NCBI RefSeq assembly: GCF_020531985.1
Contig: NZ_JAJAVQ010000006.1
Coordinates: forward strand, 186,001 to 250,000
Length of the DNA stretch: 64,000 nt
Direction: 5' to 3'
Source of the DNA: Rheinheimera aquimaris
Lineage (GTDB): Bacteria > Pseudomonadota > Gammaproteobacteria > Enterobacterales > Alteromonadaceae
Position 1 is the first letter of the stretch, and the number at the start of each line of letters is the position of its first letter. Positions 43,740 through 52,961 of the stretch are shown here, piece after piece. Position numbers and translations under genes: made by a program. The notes under the pieces were generated by a model, which did not search any database, was not told where the DNA came from, and worked only from the letters and a program-made list of their open reading frames with translations.

Positions 43740-43752
43740 ATCAGGTGTTGTA
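43725..43752 (+). repeat. 14-bp tandem repeat across two convergent stop codons
   Basis: AATCAGGTGTTGTA occurs twice, head to tail. The first copy supplies the last codons of the NTF2-like gene and the second the last codons of the LON-domain gene on the other strand. Confidence 0.85.
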
Positions 43753-44319
43753 ATTAAGCCAGGCTTGCAGGCTGTCAAGGCAGGGTGATGGACTGGTTTG
43801 TAATGCCAGTTTCTGCTTAAGTGCCGGTTGCATCGGTATCAGTTCCAGATAGCGTGATGCCAGCCAACTGGCATTCTGGTAGTTCGGACTGGGGTATAAC
43901 TGTTGCAAAGCAGGGTGCTGCTGCAGTAATTTCTCTAACTGTGCAATAAGTGGTGTGTATTGCGGTTCTATATCCAAAGCCGGCCAGTTATCTAACGCGG
44001 TTACTTCCGCGACAGGTAAGTTATCATCCTCGTGCCAGCGCCTTACAATCAGTACTTTCTCTACACCTCTGATGGTGATACCAAGCAGTCCATCTTCAAG
44101 CTGTTCAAAGTCCTCGATATTTACCCGTGTTGCCAGGCTCAAGATCCTGTCTGAATGTGTCTGACTAACATAGGGGTTAATTTGGGCAACAGCGAAATCA
44201 CGCTTACCTGAACTGGCTTCACTGACCAGGCGCAGATAACGGGGTTCGAATACACGCAGGCGCATACGACCATCCGGTAGAATAAAACTATTAAGCGGAA
44301 ATAATGCCAGTTGCTTCAT
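43741..44319 (-). CDS. LON substrate-binding-domain protein
   Basis: The 192-aa protein corresponds to the N-terminal domain of Lon without ATPase or protease parts: LALFPLNSFILPDGRMRLRVFEPRYLRLV at the start, then FAVAQINPY, RVNIEDFEQLEDGLLGITIRG and SWLASRYLELIPM. Stand-alone LON-domain proteins are common in gammaproteobacteria, with no settled function. The last codons lie in the 14-bp tandem repeat shared with the convergent gene. Confidence 0.9.
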   Translation of the reverse strand: MKQLALFPLNSFILPDGRMRLRVFEPRYLRLVSEASSGKRDFAVAQINPYVSQTHSDRILSLATRVNIEDFEQLEDGLLGITIRGVEKVLIVRRWHEDDNLPVAEVTALDNWPALDIEPQYTPLIAQLEKLLQQHPALQQLYPSPNYQNASWLASRYLELIPMQPALKQKLALQTSPSPCLDSLQAWLNYNT

Positions 44320-44395
44320 TGTCGTATTAAGAACGTTGTATAGTTGCCAGTTATACGCACCGAGCGAGCTAATGGTTTACCGCCACAGGGATTTT

Positions 44396-45586
44396 ATGTC
44401 GACCGAATACTGGTTTTATCTGCTTGCAGGTTTATTAACGTTAAACCTGATATTACTGCTGGTTGTTCTATTCAGACGCAATGACGTCAGTTTGCAGCTG
44501 ACACAATTCAAGCTGGAGCAAGCGCAGCAGCAGGCACAGCAACAACAACAGCTGCTGGAACAGCTGCACCTGCAGCGGCAGCAACTGCAGCAGCAGCAAC
44601 AAGAGCATTTGCTGCAGGTACTGCAGAAAATTACTGATACGCAGCAGGCGTCGCGTTTTGAGCTGAGTAAAAACCTGCAGCAACAGGCTATTATGTTGGC
44701 TGAACAGGTGAAACAGCTTACCGTCAGTATTGATCAGCGCCTGAAAGATATTGCCGGTCAGGTTGAAAAACGTTTAAGCGATGGCTTTGAAAAAACCAAC
44801 CAGACGTTTACCGATATTGTTAAACGCCTGGCGCTGATTGACGATGCGCAGAAAAAAATTACCGAGCTTTCCGGTAACGTAGTCAGTTTGCAGGAAGTGC
44901 TGGCGGATAAGCGCTCACGTGGCGCTTTCGGAGAAGTACAGCTTACAGCGCTTATTCGTAATGTATTGCCAGAACAACATTTTTCACTTCAGCATACGCT
45001 GAGTAATGGCCGTATCGCCGACTGTATGTTGTTTTTGCCCAAACCCAGTGGTGATATCGCCATAGATGCAAAGTTTCCGCTGGAGAGCTATAAAAAAATG
45101 ACTGATCCCGCTGCTGCTGCTGAAGAGCGCAAGCTGGCGCAGCGTCAGTTTAAGCAAGATGTGAAAAAGCATATCAACGATATTGCTGATAAATACATTA
45201 TTGCTAATGAAACAGCAGATGGTGCCATTATGTTTTTGCCGGCCGAAGCTATTTTTGCTGAATTACATGCATATCATGCTGATATCGTGGAAGAGGCATA
45301 CAGGCGCAGAGTGTGGCTGACTTCGCCAACCACTTTAATGGCAGTACTGACGACTGCCCGCAGCGTCTTAAAAGATGACGCAACGCGCCGGCAGGTACAC
45401 CTTATTCAGGAACACTTGGTTAAGCTGGCTGAAGACTTCTCCCGTTTTCGCGGTCGTTTTGATAATTTAGCTAAACATATCGATCAGGCCTCTGCTGATG
45501 TGAAGCAAATTCATACATCAGCGCATAAAATAAGCAATAGGTTTGAGCAAATTGAAAAAGTAGAATGGCTGGAAGAGCGCGATTAG
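44396..45586 (+). CDS. rmuC: DNA recombination protein RmuC
   Basis: The product is 396 aa from ATG 44396 (AGGGA upstream). A single N-terminal helix (YLLAGLLTLNLILLLVVLF) is followed by a long coiled coil that is extremely Gln-rich between residues about 40 and 75, encoded by CAG/CAA runs. The RmuC nuclease-like domain follows (SRGAFGEVQL, DAKFPLESYKKM, FLPAEAIFAELHAYH, TTLMAVLTTARSV). RmuC limits recombination at inverted repeats. The plain-family features are complete. Confidence 0.94.
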   Translation: MSTEYWFYLLAGLLTLNLILLLVVLFRRNDVSLQLTQFKLEQAQQQAQQQQQLLEQLHLQRQQLQQQQQEHLLQVLQKITDTQQASRFELSKNLQQQAIMLAEQVKQLTVSIDQRLKDIAGQVEKRLSDGFEKTNQTFTDIVKRLALIDDAQKKITELSGNVVSLQEVLADKRSRGAFGEVQLTALIRNVLPEQHFSLQHTLSNGRIADCMLFLPKPSGDIAIDAKFPLESYKKMTDPAAAAEERKLAQRQFKQDVKKHINDIADKYIIANETADGAIMFLPAEAIFAELHAYHADIVEEAYRRRVWLTSPTTLMAVLTTARSVLKDDATRRQVHLIQEHLVKLAEDFSRFRGRFDNLAKHIDQASADVKQIHTSAHKISNRFEQIEKVEWLEERD

Positions 45587-45639
45587 TCTGTCTGGCAGGC
45601 CAGGGGGACGCGCTGATAACTGTGCAGGAGTAGAGCGGC

Positions 45640-46410
45640 TTGGGTAATACTGACAGACAGCTTGTCCGCAGTGTGTATTTTGCGCTGCTGTGTTTTTCAG
45701 CCAGCGTATTGGCACAGCCGCCGTCGCCCATCCGGGCAGTAGTTAGCGACAGTAACACACCTCCTTACGCGATGTTTAACGCCAGGTCGCAGCTGCAGGC
45801 CGGTTTAACAAAAGACATCATTGATGAGCTGGCCCGTCAGCTGGATTTGCCCGTTATTTACCTTAACTTACCCAGAACCCGGGTTGAACAATGGTTAAAC
45901 GAGGGACAGGCTGAGCTGGCTTGCTTTTTGAACCCCGACTGGGTAGTTGCGCCTGAACAGTTGGAGTGGACCGGTGCCTTGTTTACTACCCAGCAGTTAA
46001 TGATCCGCCGGCGTGATGCTGAACCGGTAACAGGTATTCAGCATTTGGCTGACAAGCGGGTTGGAACGACCTGGGGTTTTACCTATCCGGAGTTGGAGCA
46101 GGTGTTTCGTTCAGGCGATGTGATCCGGGATGACGCGCATTCATTAGAAAGTAATTTGCAAAGGTTGAAGCAAGGCAGGCTGGACACAGTGATGACAGTA
46201 GACCTGTCGTACTATTTTTATCTTAAAACAACAGGTGAGCAGGCGTTTTCAGCCGATCCTCTGTGGTCAGCCCCGCCTGAGGTATTTTGCGTACTGAGTA
46301 AGCATAACCTTCAAACAGCGCAGTTACTGAAACAGCAGTTTCAGCAACTGCAGCAAAGTGGGTTTATTGCCGTCCGGCTGGCATTTTATATGGGGCGTAC
46401 CTTGCCTTAA
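45640..46410 (+). CDS. Periplasmic solute-binding protein, family 3
   Basis: The 256-aa protein has a signal peptide (SVYFALLCFSASVLAQ). The fold resembles the amino-acid-binding family 3: IRAVVSDSNTPPYAMFN, LTKDIIDELARQLDLPV, then LADKRVGTTWGFTYPELE and LKQGRLDTVMTVDLSYYF. It has no ABC permease or ATPase partner here. Many such lone proteins in Alteromonadales are sensors or have unknown roles. The start is TTG, with GGAG upstream. Its stop overlaps the stop of the convergent DUF2069 gene. Confidence 0.8.
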   Translation: MGNTDRQLVRSVYFALLCFSASVLAQPPSPIRAVVSDSNTPPYAMFNARSQLQAGLTKDIIDELARQLDLPVIYLNLPRTRVEQWLNEGQAELACFLNPDWVVAPEQLEWTGALFTTQQLMIRRRDAEPVTGIQHLADKRVGTTWGFTYPELEQVFRSGDVIRDDAHSLESNLQRLKQGRLDTVMTVDLSYYFYLKTTGEQAFSADPLWSAPPEVFCVLSKHNLQTAQLLKQQFQQLQQSGFIAVRLAFYMGRTLP

Positions 46411-46826
46411 CGCTGTGGGTCGTCTTTAAGTTTTGGGATCTTCAGGCCCAACTCCTGTCCACGATAGCGGGCATAATAAGTACAGCCAACAAACATGACA
46501 CCGGCCAGTAAAAGTTCCAGCAGTGATAATCCCCACTGCATACCATTGCTTACCCACAGGTTGGTCAGACTATGCAGGAAGTAAATCATCACAATAAAAT
46601 TTGCCCAGGCCATAGTGTAGGCATGGCCTTTTACAATGCCGTATAGCGGTAACCACAGAGGCAACCACAGCAGAGCCAATAACACATAAGCATTGCCCAG
46701 TTGAGGCGGCGCAAGCCATAGGATCCAAAGCGGCTGTAACAACCACAGCCCCCAAAAACCGAACCGGCCAAGCTGCAGATATCTGCGACTCTGGGCGGAT
46801 AACGGGACAGTACTACCAGATGGCAT
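46407..46826 (-). CDS. DUF2069 inner-membrane protein
   Basis: The 139-aa protein has four hydrophobic segments (GLWLLQPLWILWLAPP, VLLALLWLPLWLPLYGIV, MAWANFIVMIYFLHSL, LSLLELLLAGVMFVGCTYYAR). The GHAYTMAWANF stretch is typical of DUF2069. Function is unknown. It starts two bases after the wrbA stop, as the last gene of the arsC-wrbA-DUF2069 set. Confidence 0.88.
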   Translation of the reverse strand: MPSGSTVPLSAQSRRYLQLGRFGFWGLWLLQPLWILWLAPPQLGNAYVLLALLWLPLWLPLYGIVKGHAYTMAWANFIVMIYFLHSLTNLWVSNGMQWGLSLLELLLAGVMFVGCTYYARYRGQELGLKIPKLKDDPQR

Positions 46827-46828
46827 CG

Positions 46829-47407
46829 TTATTCCTTGTGTTGCTTAAGTTGCTGGCTGAGTGTGGCCAGGCGTTTACCAAAGGCAATTGCCAGGCGCTG
46901 CTCTTCCACGCTCAGTTTGTTATCGGCCTGATGGCCGCTAACATGTGTCGGGCCATAAGGCGTGCCACCGCTCTTGGTCTGGTGTAACTCTGGCTCGCTG
47001 TAAGGTAAGCCGGTTAACAGCATGCCATGATGCAACAGCGGCAGGCTCATACTCAGTAAGGTGGCTTCGTTACCGCCATGCATGCTGCCTGACGACGTAA
47101 AAACGCCGGCAGGTTTATCAATCAGCTCACCTTTTAACCAGATGCTGGTAGTGTTGTCCCAGAACGCTTTGGCATCAGCAACCATGTTGCCAAAGCGCAC
47201 CGGACTGCCAAATGCCAGGCCATCACATTGCCGAAGTTCGGCCTGACTGACAAGGGCGTGACGGCTGGCATGTTGCGTATCAAGTGGCGGGATGCATCGT
47301 ACCTGTGCTTCGGCACCAGCTTGCTGTACGCCTATGGCTATCTTATCCGCCAGGGCCGCAACAGCACCGTGGCGGGAGTAATACAGCACCAGAATAGTGG
47401 CTGTCAT
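46829..47407 (-). CDS. wrbA: NAD(P)H:quinone oxidoreductase WrbA
   Basis: This 192-aa flavodoxin-like protein reduces quinones with NAD(P)H. The FMN phosphate loop is YYSRHGAVAALA. GSPVRFGNMVADAKAFWDNT and FTSSGSMHGGNEAT are the flavin-contacting loops, and GGTPYGPTHVSG is the typical WrbA C-terminal motif. The start overlaps the arsC stop as ATGA, so the two are coupled. Confidence 0.95.
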   Translation of the reverse strand: MTATILVLYYSRHGAVAALADKIAIGVQQAGAEAQVRCIPPLDTQHASRHALVSQAELRQCDGLAFGSPVRFGNMVADAKAFWDNTTSIWLKGELIDKPAGVFTSSGSMHGGNEATLLSMSLPLLHHGMLLTGLPYSEPELHQTKSGGTPYGPTHVSGHQADNKLSVEEQRLAIAFGKRLATLSQQLKQHKE

Positions 47408-47751
47408 GACAAAATATTCAATACGTTAGTTGCGGGGCGGCCAATGGCGGCCTTGTTACCGTTAACAACAATCGGCCGCTCAATCAGTTTTGGGTGGGCG
47501 GCCATTGCATCAATAAGTTGCTGCTCGCTCAATGTCTCGTTATCAAGCCCCAAAGCTTTGTACTCGTCTTCTTTTGTGCGCAGCAACTGCCGGGCGCTGA
47601 TATTGAGCCACTGCAGTAATTGTTTCAGCTCTAACGCAGTGGGGGGCGTTTTTAAGTACTCGACAACGTCAACCTGTTGTCCCTTTTCCTTTAATAGCTC
47701 AAGTGTTTCACGGCTCTTAGAGCAGCGCGGGTTGTGGTATATTTTTAACAT
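47404..47751 (-). CDS. arsC: ArsC/YfgD-type glutaredoxin-dependent reductase
   Basis: The 115-aa thioredoxin-fold protein has C10 in YHNPRCSKSRETL and the arginine-containing segment KLIERPIVVNGNKAAIGRP of the ArsC family. The gene order bepA-arsC matches E. coli bepA-yfgD, so it is more likely the YfgD orthologue than a dedicated arsenic-resistance enzyme; no arsB or arsR is near. It is followed by wrbA with a four-base overlap. Confidence 0.92.
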   Translation of the reverse strand: MLKIYHNPRCSKSRETLELLKEKGQQVDVVEYLKTPPTALELKQLLQWLNISARQLLRTKEDEYKALGLDNETLSEQQLIDAMAAHPKLIERPIVVNGNKAAIGRPATNVLNILS

Positions 47752-47785
47752 CAGTTGTCCTGTCGGTAGAAATTACTAGGCTGAT

Positions 47786-49234
47786 TTACATACGACGCAA
47801 ACGGTCAAATTCAGTTTGCAGCTGTCTTTTTTTAGCTTCCAGACGGCGGTTTTCCAGTTTTTCTTCCGGTTTTAAATGGTTCAGCGCTTCGTTCAGATCA
47901 TCTATCGCTCGTGGATAATCTGCACGCTGATAACTCAGATCTGCACGCGCTTCATAAAAACGGGCAAAATCTCCCACCGCTTTATAAGCTTCAGACAACA
48001 GATCATACGCCAGGATATTGTCGCTTTTATAAAACAGCAGGCTTTTAAGTAAATGGATAGCCAGCCGGGGAGCACCGGATCTCAGTGCCGCATTGGCATA
48101 GTTTAGCGTAACGACCTGATTATTTGGCCGCAGCAGATACTGTTGCTCCAGCATATCCAAACAAAGCTGGTATTCCTTTTGCGCCAGTAAAATATCGGTA
48201 TAGACGTCAATATAATATAAATTGTGTTCATCCTTTTCCAGCATCTGTTCGATAAGCTTACGTGACTGCTGCAGATCGCCTTTATCCAGCAGCGCTATTG
48301 CCAAACCGTACTGATTCGCTTTGGTATTACCGCCTGGCTCTGTCAGTTTTTTGCGAAAGACAGTCTCCGCATCATTTTTACCGTAATGATAGCGAGCCAG
48401 CACACGGGCTTTAGTCAGGGTAAAATCCTGGCTGTCGGGTATAAAACGCTGCTGGAATTGCTCGGCGCGTAAGCGGGTATCACTGACCCGGCTTTGTGAT
48501 AGGGGGTGCGTTTGCAAAAATGCCAGTTGCTGATTTACAAAGCGGCTTTGCTCAGACAATTTACGGAAAAAATTGGGCACAGCATACGGGTCGAAGCCAG
48601 CATCTACCATAATTTGCATGCCGATGCGGTCAGCCTCTTGCTCATTGCCGCGGGTAAAGTTGATGGCGCTTTGCTGGGATGCACCCTGTGTTGCCATCAT
48701 CGCCGCCATACCTGCTTCCGGGTTTACTGTTGCCAGTACAATAGCGCCTAAAATGCCTGCCAGTGTCAGCGGGGCTTTCTGGCTTTGGGCTTCTACGAAA
48801 CGGGCAATGTGACGCTGCGTAACGTGTGCGATTTCGTGCGCCATTACAGACGCGAATTCACTTTCGCTATCGGCTATTGCCAGCGTACCGGTGTGTGAGG
48901 TGACATTGCCGCCCAGTGTCGCAAAAGCATTAATGTTCTTGTTGTCAATCCAGTAGAACTTAAATGGAAATTTGACATCATTTGCCCTGGCCACCAGGCG
49001 GTTGCCAAGAGAGTTAATATATTCATCCAGCAAGGGGTCGTACACCATCGGTAAGCTGCCCCGGGTCTGGCGCATCATTACATCACCGAGCTGCTTTTCT
49101 TTATCTGGCGTAATGGTATTAAAAGCGTTCCCGCCAAGATTCGGTAAATCTGCGTGTGCAGATGGCATGACTGCCTGTGATAATGCAGCCAGCAGGCAAA
49201 TGAGCACGGGCTTGTTTACTGCAGAGAATGTCAT
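47786..49234 (-). CDS. bepA: Beta-barrel assembly-enhancing protease BepA
   Basis: The 482-aa protein has a signal peptide ending SAHA, then an M48 metallopeptidase domain with HEIAH (near residue 132) and the third zinc ligand in GNEQEADRIG (near 196). The C-terminal TPR domain (LYYIDVYTDILLAQKEYQLCLDML, NYANAALRSGAPRLAIHLLKSLL) binds the BAM complex and LptD. It degrades or matures outer-membrane proteins in the periplasm. It is divergent from perM, as in E. coli. Confidence 0.95.
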   Translation of the reverse strand: MTFSAVNKPVLICLLAALSQAVMPSAHADLPNLGGNAFNTITPDKEKQLGDVMMRQTRGSLPMVYDPLLDEYINSLGNRLVARANDVKFPFKFYWIDNKNINAFATLGGNVTSHTGTLAIADSESEFASVMAHEIAHVTQRHIARFVEAQSQKAPLTLAGILGAIVLATVNPEAGMAAMMATQGASQQSAINFTRGNEQEADRIGMQIMVDAGFDPYAVPNFFRKLSEQSRFVNQQLAFLQTHPLSQSRVSDTRLRAEQFQQRFIPDSQDFTLTKARVLARYHYGKNDAETVFRKKLTEPGGNTKANQYGLAIALLDKGDLQQSRKLIEQMLEKDEHNLYYIDVYTDILLAQKEYQLCLDMLEQQYLLRPNNQVVTLNYANAALRSGAPRLAIHLLKSLLFYKSDNILAYDLLSEAYKAVGDFARFYEARADLSYQRADYPRAIDDLNEALNHLKPEEKLENRRLEAKKRQLQTEFDRLRRM

Positions 49235-49446
49235 GTGAAAAACACCTGCCCCTGTTGTATTAAATAGTCACTAACGTAATGCTGACTTTGTCTGGATTTT
49301 TTGCGATTAGTTCCAGTTTGTCAGGGCGCTAACTTAACATATATTTTCTGCCAACAGACGGTTTAGCGCCAAATTCTCCGTTATCTTCGGTATACTGATG
49401 CGGACTCAGGCACTTTTGCCGTGTTGCCCGATGCTGGAGTTCTAAT

Positions 49447-50520
49447 ATGCTGGATTGGTTGAAAAAATGGTACGCCAATAAATTCTCAGATCCGCAAGTG
49501 GTCACATTATTTTTGTTACTGCTGATCGGATTTATGGCGATTTACTGGTTAAGTGGCATTTTGGCGCCGGTGCTGGTGGCTATTGCATTTGCTTACCTGC
49601 TCGAATGGCCCGTGGTCAGACTGACCCGGTTAGGCTTATCCCGTTCGGTCAGTACCATCGCCGTTGTAGCGGGTTTTCTCGGGTTGGCAACACTGACCCT
49701 GATGTGGATTATACCGATTGTCTGGTATCAGGGGCGTAATCTGCTTCGGGATTTGCCGCAAATGATAGAGCAGGGGCGTAGTTACCTGCTGGAGTTACCG
49801 CAGTCTTTTCCCGGTATGGTTAGCGTAGAGCAAATAAATATTCTTATTCATTCAGTAGACGAGCGGTTGATGGTGTTTGGCCGAGATATGCTGCAGTTGT
49901 CGCTGGCTTCTATTGTCGATTTGGTTGCGCTACTGATATACCTTGTACTGGTGCCGATGATGGTGTTCTTTATGCTTAAAGATAAAGCGCAGTTAACGGC
50001 CAGCTTCGTACAACTGCTGCCCTCTGAGCGTAAGCTTATCGGTCAGGTCTGGCATGAAATGAATGCGCAGATCATGAATTATATCCGTGGCAAGATCCTG
50101 GAAATTTTCATTGTTGGTGCTGTCAGCTATGCGGTATTTGCTATTTTCGGTCTGAATTATCCATTGTTACTTGGGGTATTGGTGGGGCTGTCGGTGCTTA
50201 TTCCGTATATCGGTGCGGCTGTGGTGACATTGCCGGTAGCGCTGGTGGCGTTTTTTCAGTGGGGGCCGACAGCTGAATTTGGTTATCTGATGCTGGCGTA
50301 CGGTATTATTCAGGCACTGGATGGCAATTTACTGGTGCCTATACTGTTTTCTGAAGCTGTTGATCTGAACCCGGTGTTTATCATCATTGCAGTGTTATTT
50401 TTCGGCGGTCTGTTTGGTTTCTGGGGCATATTCTTCGCTATTCCACTGGCTTCTCTGGTTAAAGCGACAATAAATGCCTGGTCAGAGCGCGCGCATCCAC
50501 ATAGCAATACAGCGATATAG
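49447..50520 (+). CDS. perM: AI-2E family transporter PerM
   Basis: The 357-aa inner-membrane protein has the eight-helix layout of the AI-2E exporter superfamily (LFLLLLIGFMAIYWLSGILAPVLVAIAFAYLLEW at the N-terminus; ALDGNLLVPILFSEAVDLNPVFII and GFWGIFFAIPLASLVKA near the C-terminus). The role of PerM is not settled. SD GGAG is upstream. The divergent bepA neighbour supports orthology. Confidence 0.9.
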   Translation: MLDWLKKWYANKFSDPQVVTLFLLLLIGFMAIYWLSGILAPVLVAIAFAYLLEWPVVRLTRLGLSRSVSTIAVVAGFLGLATLTLMWIIPIVWYQGRNLLRDLPQMIEQGRSYLLELPQSFPGMVSVEQINILIHSVDERLMVFGRDMLQLSLASIVDLVALLIYLVLVPMMVFFMLKDKAQLTASFVQLLPSERKLIGQVWHEMNAQIMNYIRGKILEIFIVGAVSYAVFAIFGLNYPLLLGVLVGLSVLIPYIGAAVVTLPVALVAFFQWGPTAEFGYLMLAYGIIQALDGNLLVPILFSEAVDLNPVFIIIAVLFFGGLFGFWGIFFAIPLASLVKATINAWSERAHPHSNTAI

Positions 50521-50534
50521 AAATACAGTGACAT

Positions 50535-50571
50535 AAAAAAAACAGTGCGCCAGCAGGCGCACTGTTTTTTT
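50535..50571. terminator. Bidirectional intrinsic terminator
   Basis: AAAAAACAGTGCGCC and its complement flank an AGCA loop, with T-runs on both strands. It lies between convergent perM and the sugar dehydrogenase gene. Confidence 0.92.
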
Positions 50572-50593
50572 AGTAAGCTTGTTACTGCTTGGC

Positions 50594-51697
50594 TTATTCG
50601 GTTGCCGGCATAATACGCAGTAGCTCGCCGTCTGAGCTGTCAGTCAGTATATACAGGAAGCCGTCAGGGCCTTGCTCTACATCGCGGATTCGCTGGCCAA
50701 TCATGATGCGTTCCTCGTGCGTAACCTTATTACCATCGAGCTCTAACCTGACCAGCTGACCAAATTTTAATGAGCCAACAAACAGGTTTTGCTGCCAGTA
50801 AGGGAACATGTCTGCAGTGTAAAATGCCATACCGCTTGGGGCTATTGACGGCACCCAGTAATGCAGGGGTTGCTCCAGGCCTTGCTGCGCAGTTTTACCG
50901 ATAACCCCACCGCCATATTCTTCACCGTATGTAATTAACGGCCAGCCATAATTTTTACCCGGCTGGGCAATATTAATTTCGTCACCACCTTGCGGGCCAT
51001 GTTCATGGGTCCACAGCTGCCCGGTTTGCGGATGCAACGCTGCACCTTGCATATTGCGGTGCCCATATGACCAGATTTCTGCTTTGGCGCCGTCCTTGCT
51101 GACGTAAGGATTGTCCTCAGGTACGCTGCCGTCAGTGTTAATACGGATCACTTTTCCTAAATGGTTATCCAGTTTCTGCGCCTGATCACGCTCGCTGCCT
51201 CTGTCGCCGGTTGTGATAAACAGCTTGCCGGCGTTATCCAGTACCAGACGGCTACCAAAATGGTGGCGGCTGTCGTATTTAGGTGCTTGGCTGAAGATAA
51301 CCTCAACGTTGCTCAAACTGGCATCGTTCAGTGTAGCTTTGGCTACCGCAGTACTGTTTTTGCCACCGCCGGGTTCACTGAAGCTGAAATATATCTGTTT
51401 GCTACTGCTAAAATCCTTCGCCAGGATCACATCAAGTAAACCACCCTGACCGCGGGCGTCTATCTCTGGTAAACCGGAGATGGCGGTTTTGTTTTTGCCA
51501 TCAGCACTGAGTTTGACTAAACCACCGTTGCGTTCGGTAATCAGCATGCTGCCGTCAGGTAAAAACGTCATGCCCCAGGGGTGATTGAAGCCAGTTGCTA
51601 CAGTATCGAGCTGCAGTAATGCTTTTTCTGACTCAAGTGGAGCAGCATGTGCTGATATGGCAACGGCTGCTAGACATGCCAGTATATGTTTTTGCAT
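50594..51697 (-). CDS. PQQ-dependent aldose sugar dehydrogenase
   Basis: The 367-aa secreted protein has signal peptide MQKHILACLAAVAISAHA. The six-bladed propeller of the soluble glucose/aldose dehydrogenase family is seen in FNHPWGMTFLPDGSMLITERNGGL, HHFGSRLVLDNAGKLFITTGDRG, YGHRNMQGAALHPQTGQLWTHEHGPQGGDEIN and ISPSGMAFY-like IAPSGMAFYTADMFP. The catalytic-position His lies in DSRHHFGSRL. It oxidises aldoses in the periplasm with PQQ; no pqq synthesis genes are in the window. It is a single gene with AAGGAG upstream. Confidence 0.92.
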   Translation of the reverse strand: MQKHILACLAAVAISAHAAPLESEKALLQLDTVATGFNHPWGMTFLPDGSMLITERNGGLVKLSADGKNKTAISGLPEIDARGQGGLLDVILAKDFSSSKQIYFSFSEPGGGKNSTAVAKATLNDASLSNVEVIFSQAPKYDSRHHFGSRLVLDNAGKLFITTGDRGSERDQAQKLDNHLGKVIRINTDGSVPEDNPYVSKDGAKAEIWSYGHRNMQGAALHPQTGQLWTHEHGPQGGDEINIAQPGKNYGWPLITYGEEYGGGVIGKTAQQGLEQPLHYWVPSIAPSGMAFYTADMFPYWQQNLFVGSLKFGQLVRLELDGNKVTHEERIMIGQRIRDVEQGPDGFLYILTDSSDGELLRIMPATE

Positions 51698-51774
51698 ATT
51701 TACTCCTTAACAGTGGCTGTCAGCAGCCATCGGGTAGTTGCTTTTATCGTGCAACGCTAATCTTTGCGTCCGGC

Positions 51775-52239
<465 letters not shown>

Positions 52240-52251
52240 TACTGCTCCTTT

Positions 52252-52776
52252 TCAGGTTTGGGCATGAAAGCTGCCTGTCAGATTCATTTCAGTGACCAGT
52301 GCCATGACGTCTGCTTCAATAGCCTCAGCCGGTTCACCTTCTGGCAGCTCCAATGTCATAATAGTATGCATCATCGTCTGACCGTCTGGCGCTGTTTTGC
52401 TCTCTGATTGCAAAGAGCCGATATAAACCTGCCGGCTTGCCAGCAATCCGGTAATACTGCCTAAAGTACCCACTTTGTCTGGCCCCTGGTATTCCAGTAC
52501 ATAATGCGCTGCTACCGCTTTACGCTGGTGCGCACTGGTACGTTTGGTCATCGTCGTCAGATCAAGTTCAAGCCCAAGCCCGGGCAGCAAATGCTCAATC
52601 CGGCTGATGGCCGCCGGGTCGCCGGACAGCAGCATGATAAACGTAAATTCGCCGCCAAAAATAGCCATCCGACTGTCAATGATATTGCAATTACAATCGG
52701 TAACTAAACGCGCCAGTTTGCTAACAATACCGGTACGGTCAGTACCGATGGCCGTTACTACAAGTTGTTGTGGCAT
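52252..52776 (-). CDS. gcvR: Glycine cleavage system regulator GcvR
   Basis: The 174-aa protein has two ACT domains: QQLVVTAIGTDRTGIVSKLARLV and YVLEYQGPDKVGTLGSITGLL begin them. ATG 52776 matches the family N-terminus (MPQQLVVTAIG); the longer frame adds an unlikely extension. In E. coli GcvR binds GcvA and glycine to repress gcvTHP. It is divergent from dapA. Confidence 0.93.
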   Translation of the reverse strand: MPQQLVVTAIGTDRTGIVSKLARLVTDCNCNIIDSRMAIFGGEFTFIMLLSGDPAAISRIEHLLPGLGLELDLTTMTKRTSAHQRKAVAAHYVLEYQGPDKVGTLGSITGLLASRQVYIGSLQSESKTAPDGQTMMHTIMTLELPEGEPAEAIEADVMALVTEMNLTGSFHAQT

Positions 52777-52961
52777 AGTATAAAAACCCAGATGACAAAC
52801 CAAATAATGCAAGGTATGAAGTGCTGGCGCCAAGTGTAACATACCGCCAGATTATGTCATCCGTTTGTCCCGGTGCTGCATAAACGCTTTTCGATTCTTG
52901 TGTTTAAGCCAGTGTCTCTTTAACATAGGCGCCCTTATCGTTAAATGGGGCTGTATTGCAT

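Noticed and set aside
44517-44620. CAG/CAA-rich run suggesting a microsatellite
   Set aside because: It encodes the Gln-rich coiled coil of RmuC in frame and is irregular; it is protein low complexity rather than a separate repeat element.
47404-47751. Arsenic-resistance operon
   Set aside because: The ArsC-type gene lies in the conserved bepA neighbourhood with no arsR, arsB or acr3, so it fits the YfgD role.
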